This document shows, piece by piece, positions 25,433-33,329 of a DNA stretch of 64,000 nucleotides. Source of the stretch: JAWLFY01 sp041685355 (lineage in GTDB: Bacteria; Planctomycetota; Planctomycetia; Pirellulales; Pirellulaceae); NCBI GenBank assembly GCA_041685355.1, contig JAWLFY010000005.1:1-64000 (forward strand), written 5' to 3'. The notes beneath the pieces were generated by a model. It saw only the letters and a program-made list of their open reading frames with translations, ran no database searches and was not told the DNA's origin. The translations under genes were made by a program, and so were the position numbers. Each line of letters starts with the position of its first letter. The stretch's first letter is position 1.

Positions 25433-25963
25433 ATGGGTGACAGTTTGCAACACACGTTGGACCGAGTCCGACGTCCCCGAGTTCAGGTGACCTACGACGT
25501 CGAGACCGGCGGCGCCTTGGAGCGAAAAGAGCTCCCGCTCGTCGTCGGCGTGATGGCGGACCTGTCGGGCCAACCGGCCGAACCGAACGCGCCGCTCAAG
25601 CAGCGAAAGTTCGTCCCGGTCGACCGCGACAACTTGAACGACGTGCTCGCCAGCAGCAAGGCCCGCGTCGCGGCCCGCGTCCCGAACCGGCTGGCCGACG
25701 ACAACACCGAGCTCCCGGTCGAACTGAAGTTCCAGTCGCTCGAAGACTTCGAACCGGAACAGGTCGCCCGCCAGGTCCCCGCCCTCCGCGAACTGCTCGA
25801 GATGCGGACCCAACTGTCGAACCTGCTCGGCAAGCTGGAAGGCAACGACAAGCTCGAACAACTGCTCGGCGAAGTGCTCGAGAACGGCGAAACCGCCCAG
25901 TCATTGGCCGGCGATCTCGGCGTCGAAGACGAGAAGAAAGACTCGGAAGAAAAGTCCAAGTGA
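25433..25963 (+). CDS. tssB: T6SS contractile sheath small subunit TssB (VipA)
   Basis: A 176-residue VipA-type sheath subunit. ATG 25433 is fixed by AAGGAG eight bases upstream (AAGGAGCATCCC). Family blocks: VQVTYDVETGGALERKELPLVVGVMADLSGQP, RKFVPVDRDNLNDVLA, VPNRLADDNTELPVELKFQSLEDFEPEQVARQVPALRELLEMRTQLSNLLGKLEGNDKLEQLL. The C-terminus is a Lys/Glu tail. It heterodimerises with TssC, encoded 65 bp downstream, to build the cytosolic sheath whose contraction drives the Hcp tube. Confidence 0.97.
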   Translation: MGDSLQHTLDRVRRPRVQVTYDVETGGALERKELPLVVGVMADLSGQPAEPNAPLKQRKFVPVDRDNLNDVLASSKARVAARVPNRLADDNTELPVELKFQSLEDFEPEQVARQVPALRELLEMRTQLSNLLGKLEGNDKLEQLLGEVLENGETAQSLAGDLGVEDEKKDSEEKSK

Positions 25964-26028
25964 CCTTTCGGACGCTCTGACGCACCCCCCTTTCCTTCGT
26001 ACTTACCCGAATCCCACGGAACCGAATC

Positions 26029-27501
26029 ATGGCACAAGCCCAAACCGAAGCGGCCGGCGGCGCCGCAGTCGCCGAACTGTCACTGATCGATCAGATCCTC
26101 GACCAAACCCGCGCCCTCGACGACAACGAGCGGGAGCGGAACCAGACCTACATCGAGCAATTCGTCCGCAAGGTGCTCGACGGCCAAACGACGATCAGCA
26201 AAGACGTCGTCACCACGATCACCAACTGGATCGCCGACATCGACCACAAGTTGTCGGTGCAGTTGAGCGAGGTGATGCACTGCGACGAGTTCCAGAAGCT
26301 CGAAGGGACATGGCGCGGCCTGCACTACCTGACCCAGAACAGCGAGACGGGGACGAGCCTCAAGATCCGCGTGCTGAACGTCAAGAAGGCCGAATTGCAG
26401 AAAGACCTGGAGAAGGCCGTCGAGTTTGACCAGAGCACGCTGTTCCGCAAGTGCTACGAAGAGGAGTACGGACAACTCGGTGGCGAACCCTACGGGATGC
26501 TCGTCGGCGATTACCACTTCAGCCGCACCGCTGACGACGTCAACTTGGTGCGGTTGATCAGCAACGTCGCCGCCGCCGCGCACGCCCCGTTCGTCGCCGG
26601 CGCCGACCCGAACCTGTTCAACATGGACACGTTCACCGAGCTCAGCGGGCCGCGGGACCTGGCGAAGATCTTCCAGGGTGTCGAGTACGCCGGGTGGCGG
26701 AGCTTCCGCGAGAGCGAGGACAGCCGCTACGTCGCGTTGACCCTGCCGAACGTGCTGGGACGGCTCCCCTACGGCCAAGAGTTCAAGAAGATCGAAGCGT
26801 TCGACTTCGAAGAACAGGTCGACGGCAGCAAACACCAGCAGTACTTGTGGATGAACGCGTCGTGGGCCTATGCGGCTCGCGTCACCGACGCGTTCTCTAA
26901 GCACGGTTGGTTCGCCCAGACCCGCGGGGTCGAAGGGGGCGGCAAGGTCGAAGGGTTGCCCGTGCACACCTTCCCGACCGACGACGGCGACGTCGCGATG
27001 AAGTGCCCGACCGAAATCGCGATCACCGACCGTCGCGAGTTCGAACTGTCGAACCTCGGCTTCCTGCCGCTGGTGCACTGCAAGAACACCGACTACGCCG
27101 CGTTCCTCGGGGCGCAGAGCTGCCAGAAGCCGAAGACGTACTTCGAAGACGACGCCAACGCCAACGCCGAGTTGTCCTCGAAGATCAACTACCTGATGTG
27201 CGTCAGCCGCTTCGCGCATTACCTGAAGGTGATGGCCCGCGACAAGATCGGGTCGACGATGGAACGCGGGGAGTGCCAGGAATGGCTCAACGATTGGATC
27301 AGCAACTACGTCTGCGACCCGGTCACCGCCGGTGACGAGACGAAGGCCGAACGGCCGCTGAGCGAAGCCCGCGTCGAAGTCGCCGAGATCGCCGGACGCC
27401 CCGGTTGGTACGAGGCGATCGCGTACCTGCGTCCGCATTTCCAGATGGAAACGTTGGGCGCCTCGATGCGACTCGTCGCCGAAGTCCCGCAACAGGGTTA
27501 A
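26029..27501 (+). CDS. tssC: T6SS contractile sheath large subunit TssC (VipB)
   Basis: A 490-residue protein of normal length. The VipB core is clear: LDGQTTISKDVVTTITNWIADIDHKLSVQLSEVMHCDEFQKLEGTWRGLHYL, GEPYGMLVGDYHFSRTADDVNLVRLISNVAAAAHAPFVAGADPNLF, YVALTLPNVLGRLPYG, EGLPVHTFPTDDGDVAMKCPTEIAITDRREFELSNLGFLPLVHCKNTDYAAFLGAQS, and the C-terminal INYLMCVSRFAHYLKVMARDKIGSTMERGECQEWLNDWISNY. GGAA lies upstream of ATG 26029. A strong hairpin without a U-tract lies just after the stop, before hcp. Confidence 0.98.
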   Translation: MAQAQTEAAGGAAVAELSLIDQILDQTRALDDNERERNQTYIEQFVRKVLDGQTTISKDVVTTITNWIADIDHKLSVQLSEVMHCDEFQKLEGTWRGLHYLTQNSETGTSLKIRVLNVKKAELQKDLEKAVEFDQSTLFRKCYEEEYGQLGGEPYGMLVGDYHFSRTADDVNLVRLISNVAAAAHAPFVAGADPNLFNMDTFTELSGPRDLAKIFQGVEYAGWRSFRESEDSRYVALTLPNVLGRLPYGQEFKKIEAFDFEEQVDGSKHQQYLWMNASWAYAARVTDAFSKHGWFAQTRGVEGGGKVEGLPVHTFPTDDGDVAMKCPTEIAITDRREFELSNLGFLPLVHCKNTDYAAFLGAQSCQKPKTYFEDDANANAELSSKINYLMCVSRFAHYLKVMARDKIGSTMERGECQEWLNDWISNYVCDPVTAGDETKAERPLSEARVEVAEIAGRPGWYEAIAYLRPHFQMETLGASMRLVAEVPQQG

Positions 27502-27518
27502 ACGCCCGCGGGATGAAA

Positions 27519-27545
27519 CGCGAACCGGCGCGTCGCCGGTTCGCG
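27519..27545 (+). other. Strong hairpin between tssC and hcp
   Basis: CGCGAACCGGCG (27519-27530) and CGCCGGTTCGCG (27534-27545) form a perfect 12-bp stem with a 3-base loop. There is no T-tract, so it is more likely an mRNA-stabilising or processing structure than a terminator. It lies 18 bp after the tssC stop and 64 bp before hcp. Confidence 0.85.
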
Positions 27546-27609
27546 GCGATTCCAGACTGACAAGTTCAAAACCGACCTAACGAACGAATTCACGAAGCGA
27601 GGACCTACC

Positions 27610-28116
27610 ATGGCAGTCGACTATTTCCTGAAGATTGATGGCATTAGCGGCGAATCCGAGGACGACAAGCACAAGGACGAGATCGAGATCGTCGATTTCG
27701 AATGGGGCGAAGAACAAACCTCCAACTTCGCCCAAGGCGGCGGCGGCGGTGGCGGCAAGGTCAAGATGGCCAACTTCAAGTTCCGCACGTTCCTCAACAG
27801 CGCCTCCCCGGCCCTGATGCAGTCGTGTGCCGAAGGGAAGCACATCAAGGACGCCGTGTTCACCTGCCGCAAGGCGGGCGGCGGCCAGAAGGATTACTAC
27901 AAGGTCACGATGGAAGACCTGATCGTCGCGTCGTGCCACATCAGTGGCGGGAACGGCAACGTCGAAGAGGGCGGCTACGTCGACGGGCACCCGATCGAAG
28001 AGATCACGCTCAACTTCGGCAAGATCAAGTGGGAATACCACCCGCAGAAGAACGACGGCTCGCTCAACTCGGCGAAGACCGGCGGCTACGACCTGAAGAA
28101 GAACACGCGGGTCTGA
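27610..28116 (+). CDS. hcp: T6SS inner tube protein Hcp (TssD)
   Basis: 168 residues, typical for Hcp. N-terminus DYFLKIDGISGESEDDKHKDEIEIVDFEWGEEQ is the family's opening block; then a poly-Gly loop (QGGGGGGGKVKM), FKFRTFLNSASPALMQSCAEGKHIKDAVFTCRKAGGGQKDYYKVTMEDLIVASCHISG and the closing EEITLNFGKIKWEY. Hexameric rings stack into the tube pushed by the TssBC sheath and often carry effectors. GAGG precedes ATG 27610. Hairpins lie on both sides (27519-27545 and a terminator at 28153-28190), which suggests that hcp mRNA is made or kept in excess over the downstream baseplate genes. Confidence 0.97.
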   Translation: MAVDYFLKIDGISGESEDDKHKDEIEIVDFEWGEEQTSNFAQGGGGGGGKVKMANFKFRTFLNSASPALMQSCAEGKHIKDAVFTCRKAGGGQKDYYKVTMEDLIVASCHISGGNGNVEEGGYVDGHPIEEITLNFGKIKWEYHPQKNDGSLNSAKTGGYDLKKNTRV

Positions 28117-28152
28117 TCGTCGTCGCTTGACGTCATCGAGCGGATCGAACCG

Positions 28153-28190
28153 ACGACCCGCGGGCGCACTTAGGTCCGCGGGTCGTTTTT
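28153..28190 (+). terminator. Rho-independent terminator after hcp, inside the T6SS run
   Basis: ACGACCCGCGG (28153-28163) pairs perfectly with CCGCGGGTCGT (28176-28186) over a 12-base loop, followed by TTTTT. It lies 36 bp after the hcp stop and 48 bp before tssE. Confidence 0.9.
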
Positions 28191-28238
28191 CATCCGCACG
28201 GCCCCACCCGACGGCCCTCTCTGACCGGAACCGCAGCG

Positions 28239-28718
28239 ATGCCTATCTCCCGTGAAACGCAACTCTTGCCTAGCGTCTTCGACCGGCTCGCCGATCTGAG
28301 CGGTGACGGCATCAACAGCGACGAGTGGTACGACATCGACCGGCTGACCCAGGCGGTCCGCCGCGACTTGGAGGACCTGCTCAACACGCAAAGGACCGTT
28401 CCCGGTCTCGCGTCGTCGTTCCCGATGCTGGCCGAGTCGGTCGTCGGGTTCGGCGTCCCGGACCCGTCGACGTTCTCGCTGGAGACGCCGGCCGGGCGAC
28501 GCCAATTCGCCGCGGCGCTGGTCCACACGATCCACACGTTCGAGCCGCGGCTCCGCGACGTCCGCATCGAACTGGGGGGCGACAGCGGGGAAAAGCTCCG
28601 CGACCTCCGCTTCCGCGTCGTCGCGCGACTGGCCGCCGAGCCGGCACCTCAGATCATCTTCGAATCCAAGCTCCATGTCCCGAGCGGACAGTTCAGCGTG
28701 GGGGAAGCGTCCCAATGA
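28239..28718 (+). CDS. tssE: T6SS baseplate wedge protein TssE
   Basis: A 159-residue gp25-like lysozyme-related baseplate protein. Family blocks: LLPSVFDRLAD at the N-terminus, LTQAVRRDLEDLLNTQRTVPGLASSFPMLAESVVGFGVPDPS in the middle (the usual R.DL..LLNTR pattern) and TIHTFEPRLRDVRIEL near the end. TssE connects the baseplate to the first sheath ring. Its TGA overlaps the tssF ATG (ATGA), so the two are probably translationally coupled. The preceding terminator separates it from hcp, so it may rely on read-through or its own promoter. Confidence 0.94.
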   Translation: MPISRETQLLPSVFDRLADLSGDGINSDEWYDIDRLTQAVRRDLEDLLNTQRTVPGLASSFPMLAESVVGFGVPDPSTFSLETPAGRRQFAAALVHTIHTFEPRLRDVRIELGGDSGEKLRDLRFRVVARLAAEPAPQIIFESKLHVPSGQFSVGEASQ

Positions 28719-30547
28719 CCCAAACACTGTTTCAGTACTACGAACGCGAACTGCAGTACCAACGCGAGCAGGCGTGCGACTTCGCGGCGCGTTATCCGGC
28801 GGCCGCCGGGCGGTTGCGGATGGACGCCACCGGTGTCAGCGACCCGCACGTCGAACGGATCATCCAATCCGTGTCGCTGCTCGCCGCCCGCGTTCATAAG
28901 CGACTCGACGACGACTTGCCCGAAGTCACCGACGCGTTGTTGTCGATCCTGTATCCGCACTACTTGCGTCCGATCCCGTCGATGGCGATCGTCGAACTGG
29001 CGGCCGATCCGGCGAACTTGCCGCCCGAAGGCTTGACCGTTCCCCGCGAGACGCCGCTGCGGACTTCCCCCGTCGGCGACCACGCGTGTCGCTATCGGAC
29101 GACCCAGGAAACCGAGTTGTGGCCGATCGAGATCACCGACGTCGCGTTGCTGCAACCTCCCTTCGGGGACTGCCCGGCGGTTCCCGCCGAGACCGGGTCG
29201 GCGCTCCGGATTCGGATCCGACACCTGCAAGGAAAGCCGCTTCGAGGCGTCCCGGTCGACCACCTCCGGTTTCACCTGACCGGCCCCGAAACGGTCGTGG
29301 CCGGGTTGTACGAGGGTCTGCTCAACGACGCGACCGAAGTCGTGTTTCGGGCCGCCGGGGTGGAACCGCGACGCCGTTCCGCCGAGTCGACGCTGACCGC
29401 CAGCGGGTTCGCCCGTGAGCAAGCGATGCTCCCCTCCCCCGAAGCCTCGTTCGAGGGCTACCGCTTGCTCACCGAACTGTTCTCCTTCCCCGACAAGTTC
29501 GCCTTTGTGGATCTCGGGGGATGGGACGAGATCCGCGACGACTTGTACTCGCCCGAGGTCGAGATCTGGGTGTTTCTCCGTTCGTCCCAGGACGAAATCG
29601 TCGGCGACGTTCGCAAGGACCACATCCGTCTCGGCTGCACGCCCGTGGTGAACCTGTACCCGAAAATTTGCGAGCCGATCCAATTCACCCGCCACCGGCC
29701 GGAGTACCGGGTCGTCCCCGACGCGTCGCGGCGGTTGGGGTGCGAGGTGTACTCGGTCGACGGACTCGACAGCGCCCGTTCCGCGGGTGAGCGCGGTTGG
29801 CAACCGTTTTTCGATATCAGCCGCCGACACGCCGCCGACACCGCGGTCGGGTATTGGCACGCGGCCCGCCGCGAGAGTCAGGCGCCGGGGGACCACGGGA
29901 CCGAGATCTATCTGCAACTGGTCGACGAACATTTCGACCCGTGTTATCCGGGGACCGAAGTCGTCGCGGTACGGGCGACGTGCACCGACCGTGACGTCCC
30001 GAATCTGCTTCGCCAACACGGCGACGCGGTGACGTGGCACGTCGACGCGCCGATTCCCGTCAAATCGGTCCGCTGCCTGAAACACCCCACGCCACCGCTG
30101 CGGCCCCCGGTGCGACGTCACGCCCATTGGAACCTGATCAGCCACCTGGCGCTGGGGCATCGGTTCCTCGAAGGGCCAGACGGACTCGACGCGCTCCGCG
30201 AGATCCTTCACCTGTACGATTTCTCCGACCCGAACTCGTACGACCCTCGCGGGGCGACCGCGCGACAGATGATCGACGGGATCGTCGAGATGCGTCATCG
30301 GTCGGTCACCCGCCAAGTCGGGCCGCCGGAAGACGGGTGCTTCGCCCGCGGCTCGCAATTGACGTTCGTGCTCAGCGAGGACAACTACGAATCGGTCGGG
30401 GTGTTCCTGTTCGCCTCGGTGCTGCGACGATTCCTGGGGTTGGCGAGCGGGATCAACTCGTTCGTCGAAACGGTGATCGAGTCGAAGCAGCGTGACGGGG
30501 TCGTCGCGCACTTCCCGCCGCACGTCGGGGAGGAGCCGTCGCTGTGA
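28715..30547 (+). CDS. tssF: T6SS baseplate protein TssF
   Basis: 610 residues from ATG 28715, whose ATGA overlaps the tssE stop; an upstream extension of the frame is an antisense-like artefact. Typical opening MTQTLFQYYERELQYQREQACDFAARYPAAAGRL followed by DPHVERIIQSVSLLAARVHKRLDDDLPEVTDALLSILYPHYLRPIPSMAIVEL. Later blocks include FPDKFAFVDLGG, CTPVVNLYPKICEPIQFTRHRPEYRVVPDASRR, YSVDGL and, near the C-terminus, FARGSQLTFVLSEDNYESVGVFLFASVLRRFLGLASGINSFVETVI. Forms the wedge with TssE, TssG and TssK. Confidence 0.97.
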   Translation: MTQTLFQYYERELQYQREQACDFAARYPAAAGRLRMDATGVSDPHVERIIQSVSLLAARVHKRLDDDLPEVTDALLSILYPHYLRPIPSMAIVELAADPANLPPEGLTVPRETPLRTSPVGDHACRYRTTQETELWPIEITDVALLQPPFGDCPAVPAETGSALRIRIRHLQGKPLRGVPVDHLRFHLTGPETVVAGLYEGLLNDATEVVFRAAGVEPRRRSAESTLTASGFAREQAMLPSPEASFEGYRLLTELFSFPDKFAFVDLGGWDEIRDDLYSPEVEIWVFLRSSQDEIVGDVRKDHIRLGCTPVVNLYPKICEPIQFTRHRPEYRVVPDASRRLGCEVYSVDGLDSARSAGERGWQPFFDISRRHAADTAVGYWHAARRESQAPGDHGTEIYLQLVDEHFDPCYPGTEVVAVRATCTDRDVPNLLRQHGDAVTWHVDAPIPVKSVRCLKHPTPPLRPPVRRHAHWNLISHLALGHRFLEGPDGLDALREILHLYDFSDPNSYDPRGATARQMIDGIVEMRHRSVTRQVGPPEDGCFARGSQLTFVLSEDNYESVGVFLFASVLRRFLGLASGINSFVETVIESKQRDGVVAHFPPHVGEEPSL

Positions 30548-31692
30548 CGATCGAATCCCCTGCCGCATCCGCGAGCCTTTCGGCCAGCGTTTTCTCCGCG
30601 GCGACGCTCACCGACGCCGACCAGCTCCGGCTGCCCCGCGGCTCGGTCGCCCGCGAGTTGTTGGAAACGCCCTGGAAGTTCGACTTCTTTCAATCCGTGC
30701 TGTTGTTGCAACAGGTCACCGCGTCGAACTCGGGCGCGCCGACAGCGCCGCTCGGTCGGTTTTCGCGTCCGAGCGACGAGGCGATGCGGTTCGCCGTCCC
30801 CGACAGCTTGGCGTTCCCCGGATCGACGATCCGTTCGATCGGATGGAACTTCGCCGAAGGACGCCCGATCGTCCGCGTCAACTTCATGGGCCTCACCGGC
30901 CCCTCGGGGATGCTCCCCGACGCGTACACCGAACGGCTGCAGCGGATCGATCTGGGCTCGCGACACGAGAACCGGCATGCGCTCCGCGATTGGCTCGACA
31001 ACTTCAATCACCGACTGATCTCGCTGTTCTTTGACGCGTGGGCGAAGTACCGCTTTCCGGTCGCGATCGAGCGTCAACGGATCGAATCGGAGCGGGGGCG
31101 GAAACGGGCGACGACGGTGCGGGTCGCGCTCTCCGCCGTCGCGGGACTCGACCCAGAGCACCGTGAGCAGGCGATCGATCGAGACGAGCTGTTGGGGCTC
31201 GCCGGAATGTTCGCCCAGCGGCCGATGACGGTCTGCAACCTGCAAGCGGCGCTGCGGCGGTCGCTCGGGGTACCGATCCGGATCCGACAATTCCAACCGG
31301 AGTGGCTGGTCGTCGAGCCCGATTCGCAAACGTCGCTCGGCATCGCCAACGGCATCCTCGGCCGCGACGCGTTGGTCGGCGAGCGGATATGGAGCCGCGC
31401 GCAAAAGATCTTGATCGAGGTCGGGCCGTTATCGAGAGAGGACTTCCCGAGGTTTCTGCCGCCGACCGGTGAGAACCCTGGCGACGCGTACCGCAAACTC
31501 GCCGAACTGGTGCGGTTGGCGATCGGCCCCTCGACCGAGTTCGACATCCGACCGATGCTCAAGGTCGAAAGTCCCCTGGAGGTGCGTCTCTCTGCCGCCG
31601 ACGAGGCGAACCGACTCGGCATCGACAGTTGGATGGGGACCCCCGAGAACGCCGAAACCGTCGGCGACGCCGTCTTCGCCGGCGCCGCGTAG
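30544..31692 (+). CDS. tssG: T6SS baseplate protein TssG
   Basis: 382 residues. It starts with GTG 30544, overlapping the tssF TGA (GTGA). Typical blocks: ARELLETPWKFDFFQSVLLLQQV, VRFAVPDSLAFPGSTIRSI-type strand (MRFAVPDSLAFPGSTI), VNFMGLTGPSGMLPDAYTERL, LRDWLDNFNHRLISLFFDAWAKYRF, LGLAGMFAQRPMTVCNLQAALRRSLGVPIRIRQFQPEWLVVE and the late FPRFLPPTGE. Partner of TssF in the baseplate wedge. It is the last T6SS gene of the run; tssK, clpV, vgrG and a PAAR gene do not follow. A 7-bp hairpin without T-tract (31764-31785) lies in the 114-bp gap before the DoxX-like gene. Confidence 0.95.
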   Translation: MTIESPAASASLSASVFSAATLTDADQLRLPRGSVARELLETPWKFDFFQSVLLLQQVTASNSGAPTAPLGRFSRPSDEAMRFAVPDSLAFPGSTIRSIGWNFAEGRPIVRVNFMGLTGPSGMLPDAYTERLQRIDLGSRHENRHALRDWLDNFNHRLISLFFDAWAKYRFPVAIERQRIESERGRKRATTVRVALSAVAGLDPEHREQAIDRDELLGLAGMFAQRPMTVCNLQAALRRSLGVPIRIRQFQPEWLVVEPDSQTSLGIANGILGRDALVGERIWSRAQKILIEVGPLSREDFPRFLPPTGENPGDAYRKLAELVRLAIGPSTEFDIRPMLKVESPLEVRLSAADEANRLGIDSWMGTPENAETVGDAVFAGAA

Positions 31693-31806
31693 CGGGGCAG
31701 CCCGACATTCGACCCGGCGCGACGTGTCGGCCGTTGGGCCTGGATCCAAGGTAGACCGCCCAAGCCCAAGGAGCGATTCTTGGGCAACGGTTAAGATGGA
31801 CAAATC

Positions 31807-32202
31807 ATGAACGCCAATAAAATCACATGGTTGCGAACAGGCTGTCTTGCCTTGCTCGCTCTGCTGTTCATTGTGGCGGGCATCAACCATTTCGCATCTC
31901 CTGATTTTTACTTGAAGATCATGCCGCCGTATTTGCCTTGGCCGTTGGCGTTGGTTTACGTGTCCGGGTTCTTTGAAGTGCTCGGCGGAATCGGCCTTGC
32001 GGTGCCACGGTTGCGTCGGGCAGCCGGTTGGGGATTGATCGCGTTGTTGATCGCGGTGTTTCCAGCGAACTTGCACATGGTCGTTCATGCCGATGACTTT
32101 CCGGCGATTCCGTACTGGGCGTTGGTGGCCCGATTGCCGCTGCAAGGGTTGCTGATCGCGTGGGTGTGGTGGGTGGCTGTGCGGCCGCGAGGGACGTTAT
32201 GA
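31807..32202 (+). CDS. DoxX-like small integral membrane protein
   Basis: 131 residues with four predicted transmembrane helices (about 8-24, 43-65, 72-92 and 103-124). Sequence features such as LFIVAGINHFASPDFYLKIMPPYLPWP, YVSGFFEVLGGIGLAVPRLRRAAGWGLIALLIAVFPANLHMV fit the DoxX/MauE-like four-helix membrane family. Such proteins are linked to redox or quinone metabolism but most are uncharacterised. Its start region is less GC-rich than its neighbours (ATG AAC GCC AAT AAA ATC ACA), a weak sign of a different origin. It stands 114 bp after tssG and no functional link to the T6SS is evident. Confidence 0.85.
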   Translation: MNANKITWLRTGCLALLALLFIVAGINHFASPDFYLKIMPPYLPWPLALVYVSGFFEVLGGIGLAVPRLRRAAGWGLIALLIAVFPANLHMVVHADDFPAIPYWALVARLPLQGLLIAWVWWVAVRPRGTL

Positions 32203-32258
32203 TCGGGGGCTGAGCGGTCGCTGGCGGGGCGTCGGCCGATTCATTGAGAGCCGTGCGT

Positions 32259-32294
32259 CTTGGAGTGGACCTTGGAGTGGACCTTGGAGTGGAC
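32259..32294. repeat. 12-bp tandem array, 3 perfect copies, containing the ribosome binding site
   Basis: Three identical CTTGGAGTGGAC units end 3 bp before GTG 32298. Each unit has GGAG, so three potential Shine-Dalgarno copies lie upstream of the start. Confidence 0.85.
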
Positions 32295-32297
32295 ACC

Positions 32298-33257
32298 GTG
32301 AACGAACCGCATTCGATTGATGTTTCCTCGCCGGAGTCGTCCTCCCGCCCGCCGGGCGACGGCCGGGCCTCGCGCCGGGACCGAGTCTCGCGTCGGCGTT
32401 TTCTCGCGTCGGTCTCGGCGACGTGTGGTTCGGTGGCGTGCGTCGCCTCGACGGGGGCTGGGCGAGCGGGGGCGGGCGAGTTCACCGGCAAGATCAAAAA
32501 GGCGGTCAAGTTCCACATGATCTCCGGCGACGATCGCGACTTGCCGGTGGCGGATAAGTTTCGCCTGCTGCAAGATCTGGGGTTTGATGGCGTCGAGGTC
32601 CGCAGCGAGATGAAAGCGGACGCGGAGGAGAACCTGCGGGCGTACGAGAAGGCGCGGGACGCGGTCGGGTTTCCGATCCACGGCGTCATCCACTCCAGCA
32701 ATCCCGATTTGGTGACCGCGATCGATCAGGCCAAGCGGTTGGGCGGCACATCGGTGTTGCACGTGGTCCGCTACGACAAGCGGATCGGATACCTCGAGAA
32801 CTACCGGCAAACGCAAGAGATCATCCGGCGTGCGGTTGATCATGCGGCGAAACAGGACGTGATGATCCTGGTCGAGAACGTTTGGGCGTCGTACCTGATC
32901 GAGCCGCTCGGGATGGCCCGGTTCCTCGACGAGATCGATCATCCGGCGGTGGGCGCCTACTTCGACATCGGCAACGTCGTCCGTTGGGGTTGGCCCGAAC
33001 ACTGGATCGAGGTGTTGGGGGAACGGATCAAGAAGCTCGACGTCAAAGAGTTCGACCTTGACGTCGCGATGACCGAAGGGCTCCGCAAAGGGTTCGGGAT
33101 GCCGTTGGGGACCGGCAGCGTCGATTGGGGGAAAGTCCGGGACGAGCTCGCGAAGCTGAACTACGAAGGCTGGGCGACCGCGGAGGTTCCCGGCGGCGAC
33201 CGCGACCGGCTGGCCGACATCGCCGCCCAGATGGACCGCGTCCTGGACTTGGCGTGA
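32298..33257 (+). CDS. Tat-exported sugar phosphate isomerase/epimerase-like protein
   Basis: 319 residues from GTG 32298 (GGAG eight bases upstream); the frame is open to TTG 32244 through a 12-bp repeat that would encode LGVD units. A twin-arginine signal (DRVSRRRFLASVSATCGSVACVASTGAG) precedes an AP-endonuclease-2-like TIM barrel: LQDLGFDGVEVRSEM, HGVIHSSNPDLVTAIDQAKRLGGTSVLHVVRYDK, DVMILVENVW, VGAYFDIGNVVRWGWPEHWIEVLGERIKKLDVKEFD and YEGWATAEVPGGDR. Glu and His residues typical of the metal site are visible (VEN, DIGN, KEF). Family members isomerise sugars or keto-inositols; the substrate is unknown. Export by Tat implies folding with cofactor before transport. Confidence 0.92.
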   Translation: MNEPHSIDVSSPESSSRPPGDGRASRRDRVSRRRFLASVSATCGSVACVASTGAGRAGAGEFTGKIKKAVKFHMISGDDRDLPVADKFRLLQDLGFDGVEVRSEMKADAEENLRAYEKARDAVGFPIHGVIHSSNPDLVTAIDQAKRLGGTSVLHVVRYDKRIGYLENYRQTQEIIRRAVDHAAKQDVMILVENVWASYLIEPLGMARFLDEIDHPAVGAYFDIGNVVRWGWPEHWIEVLGERIKKLDVKEFDLDVAMTEGLRKGFGMPLGTGSVDWGKVRDELAKLNYEGWATAEVPGGDRDRLADIAAQMDRVLDLA

Positions 33258-33329
33258 GTGCCTCCCGTATGTGAGCCCACCCGGGCTATCGCCCGAGTTC
33301 CGTCTACTTCGTGATTCCACACCGTTCTC

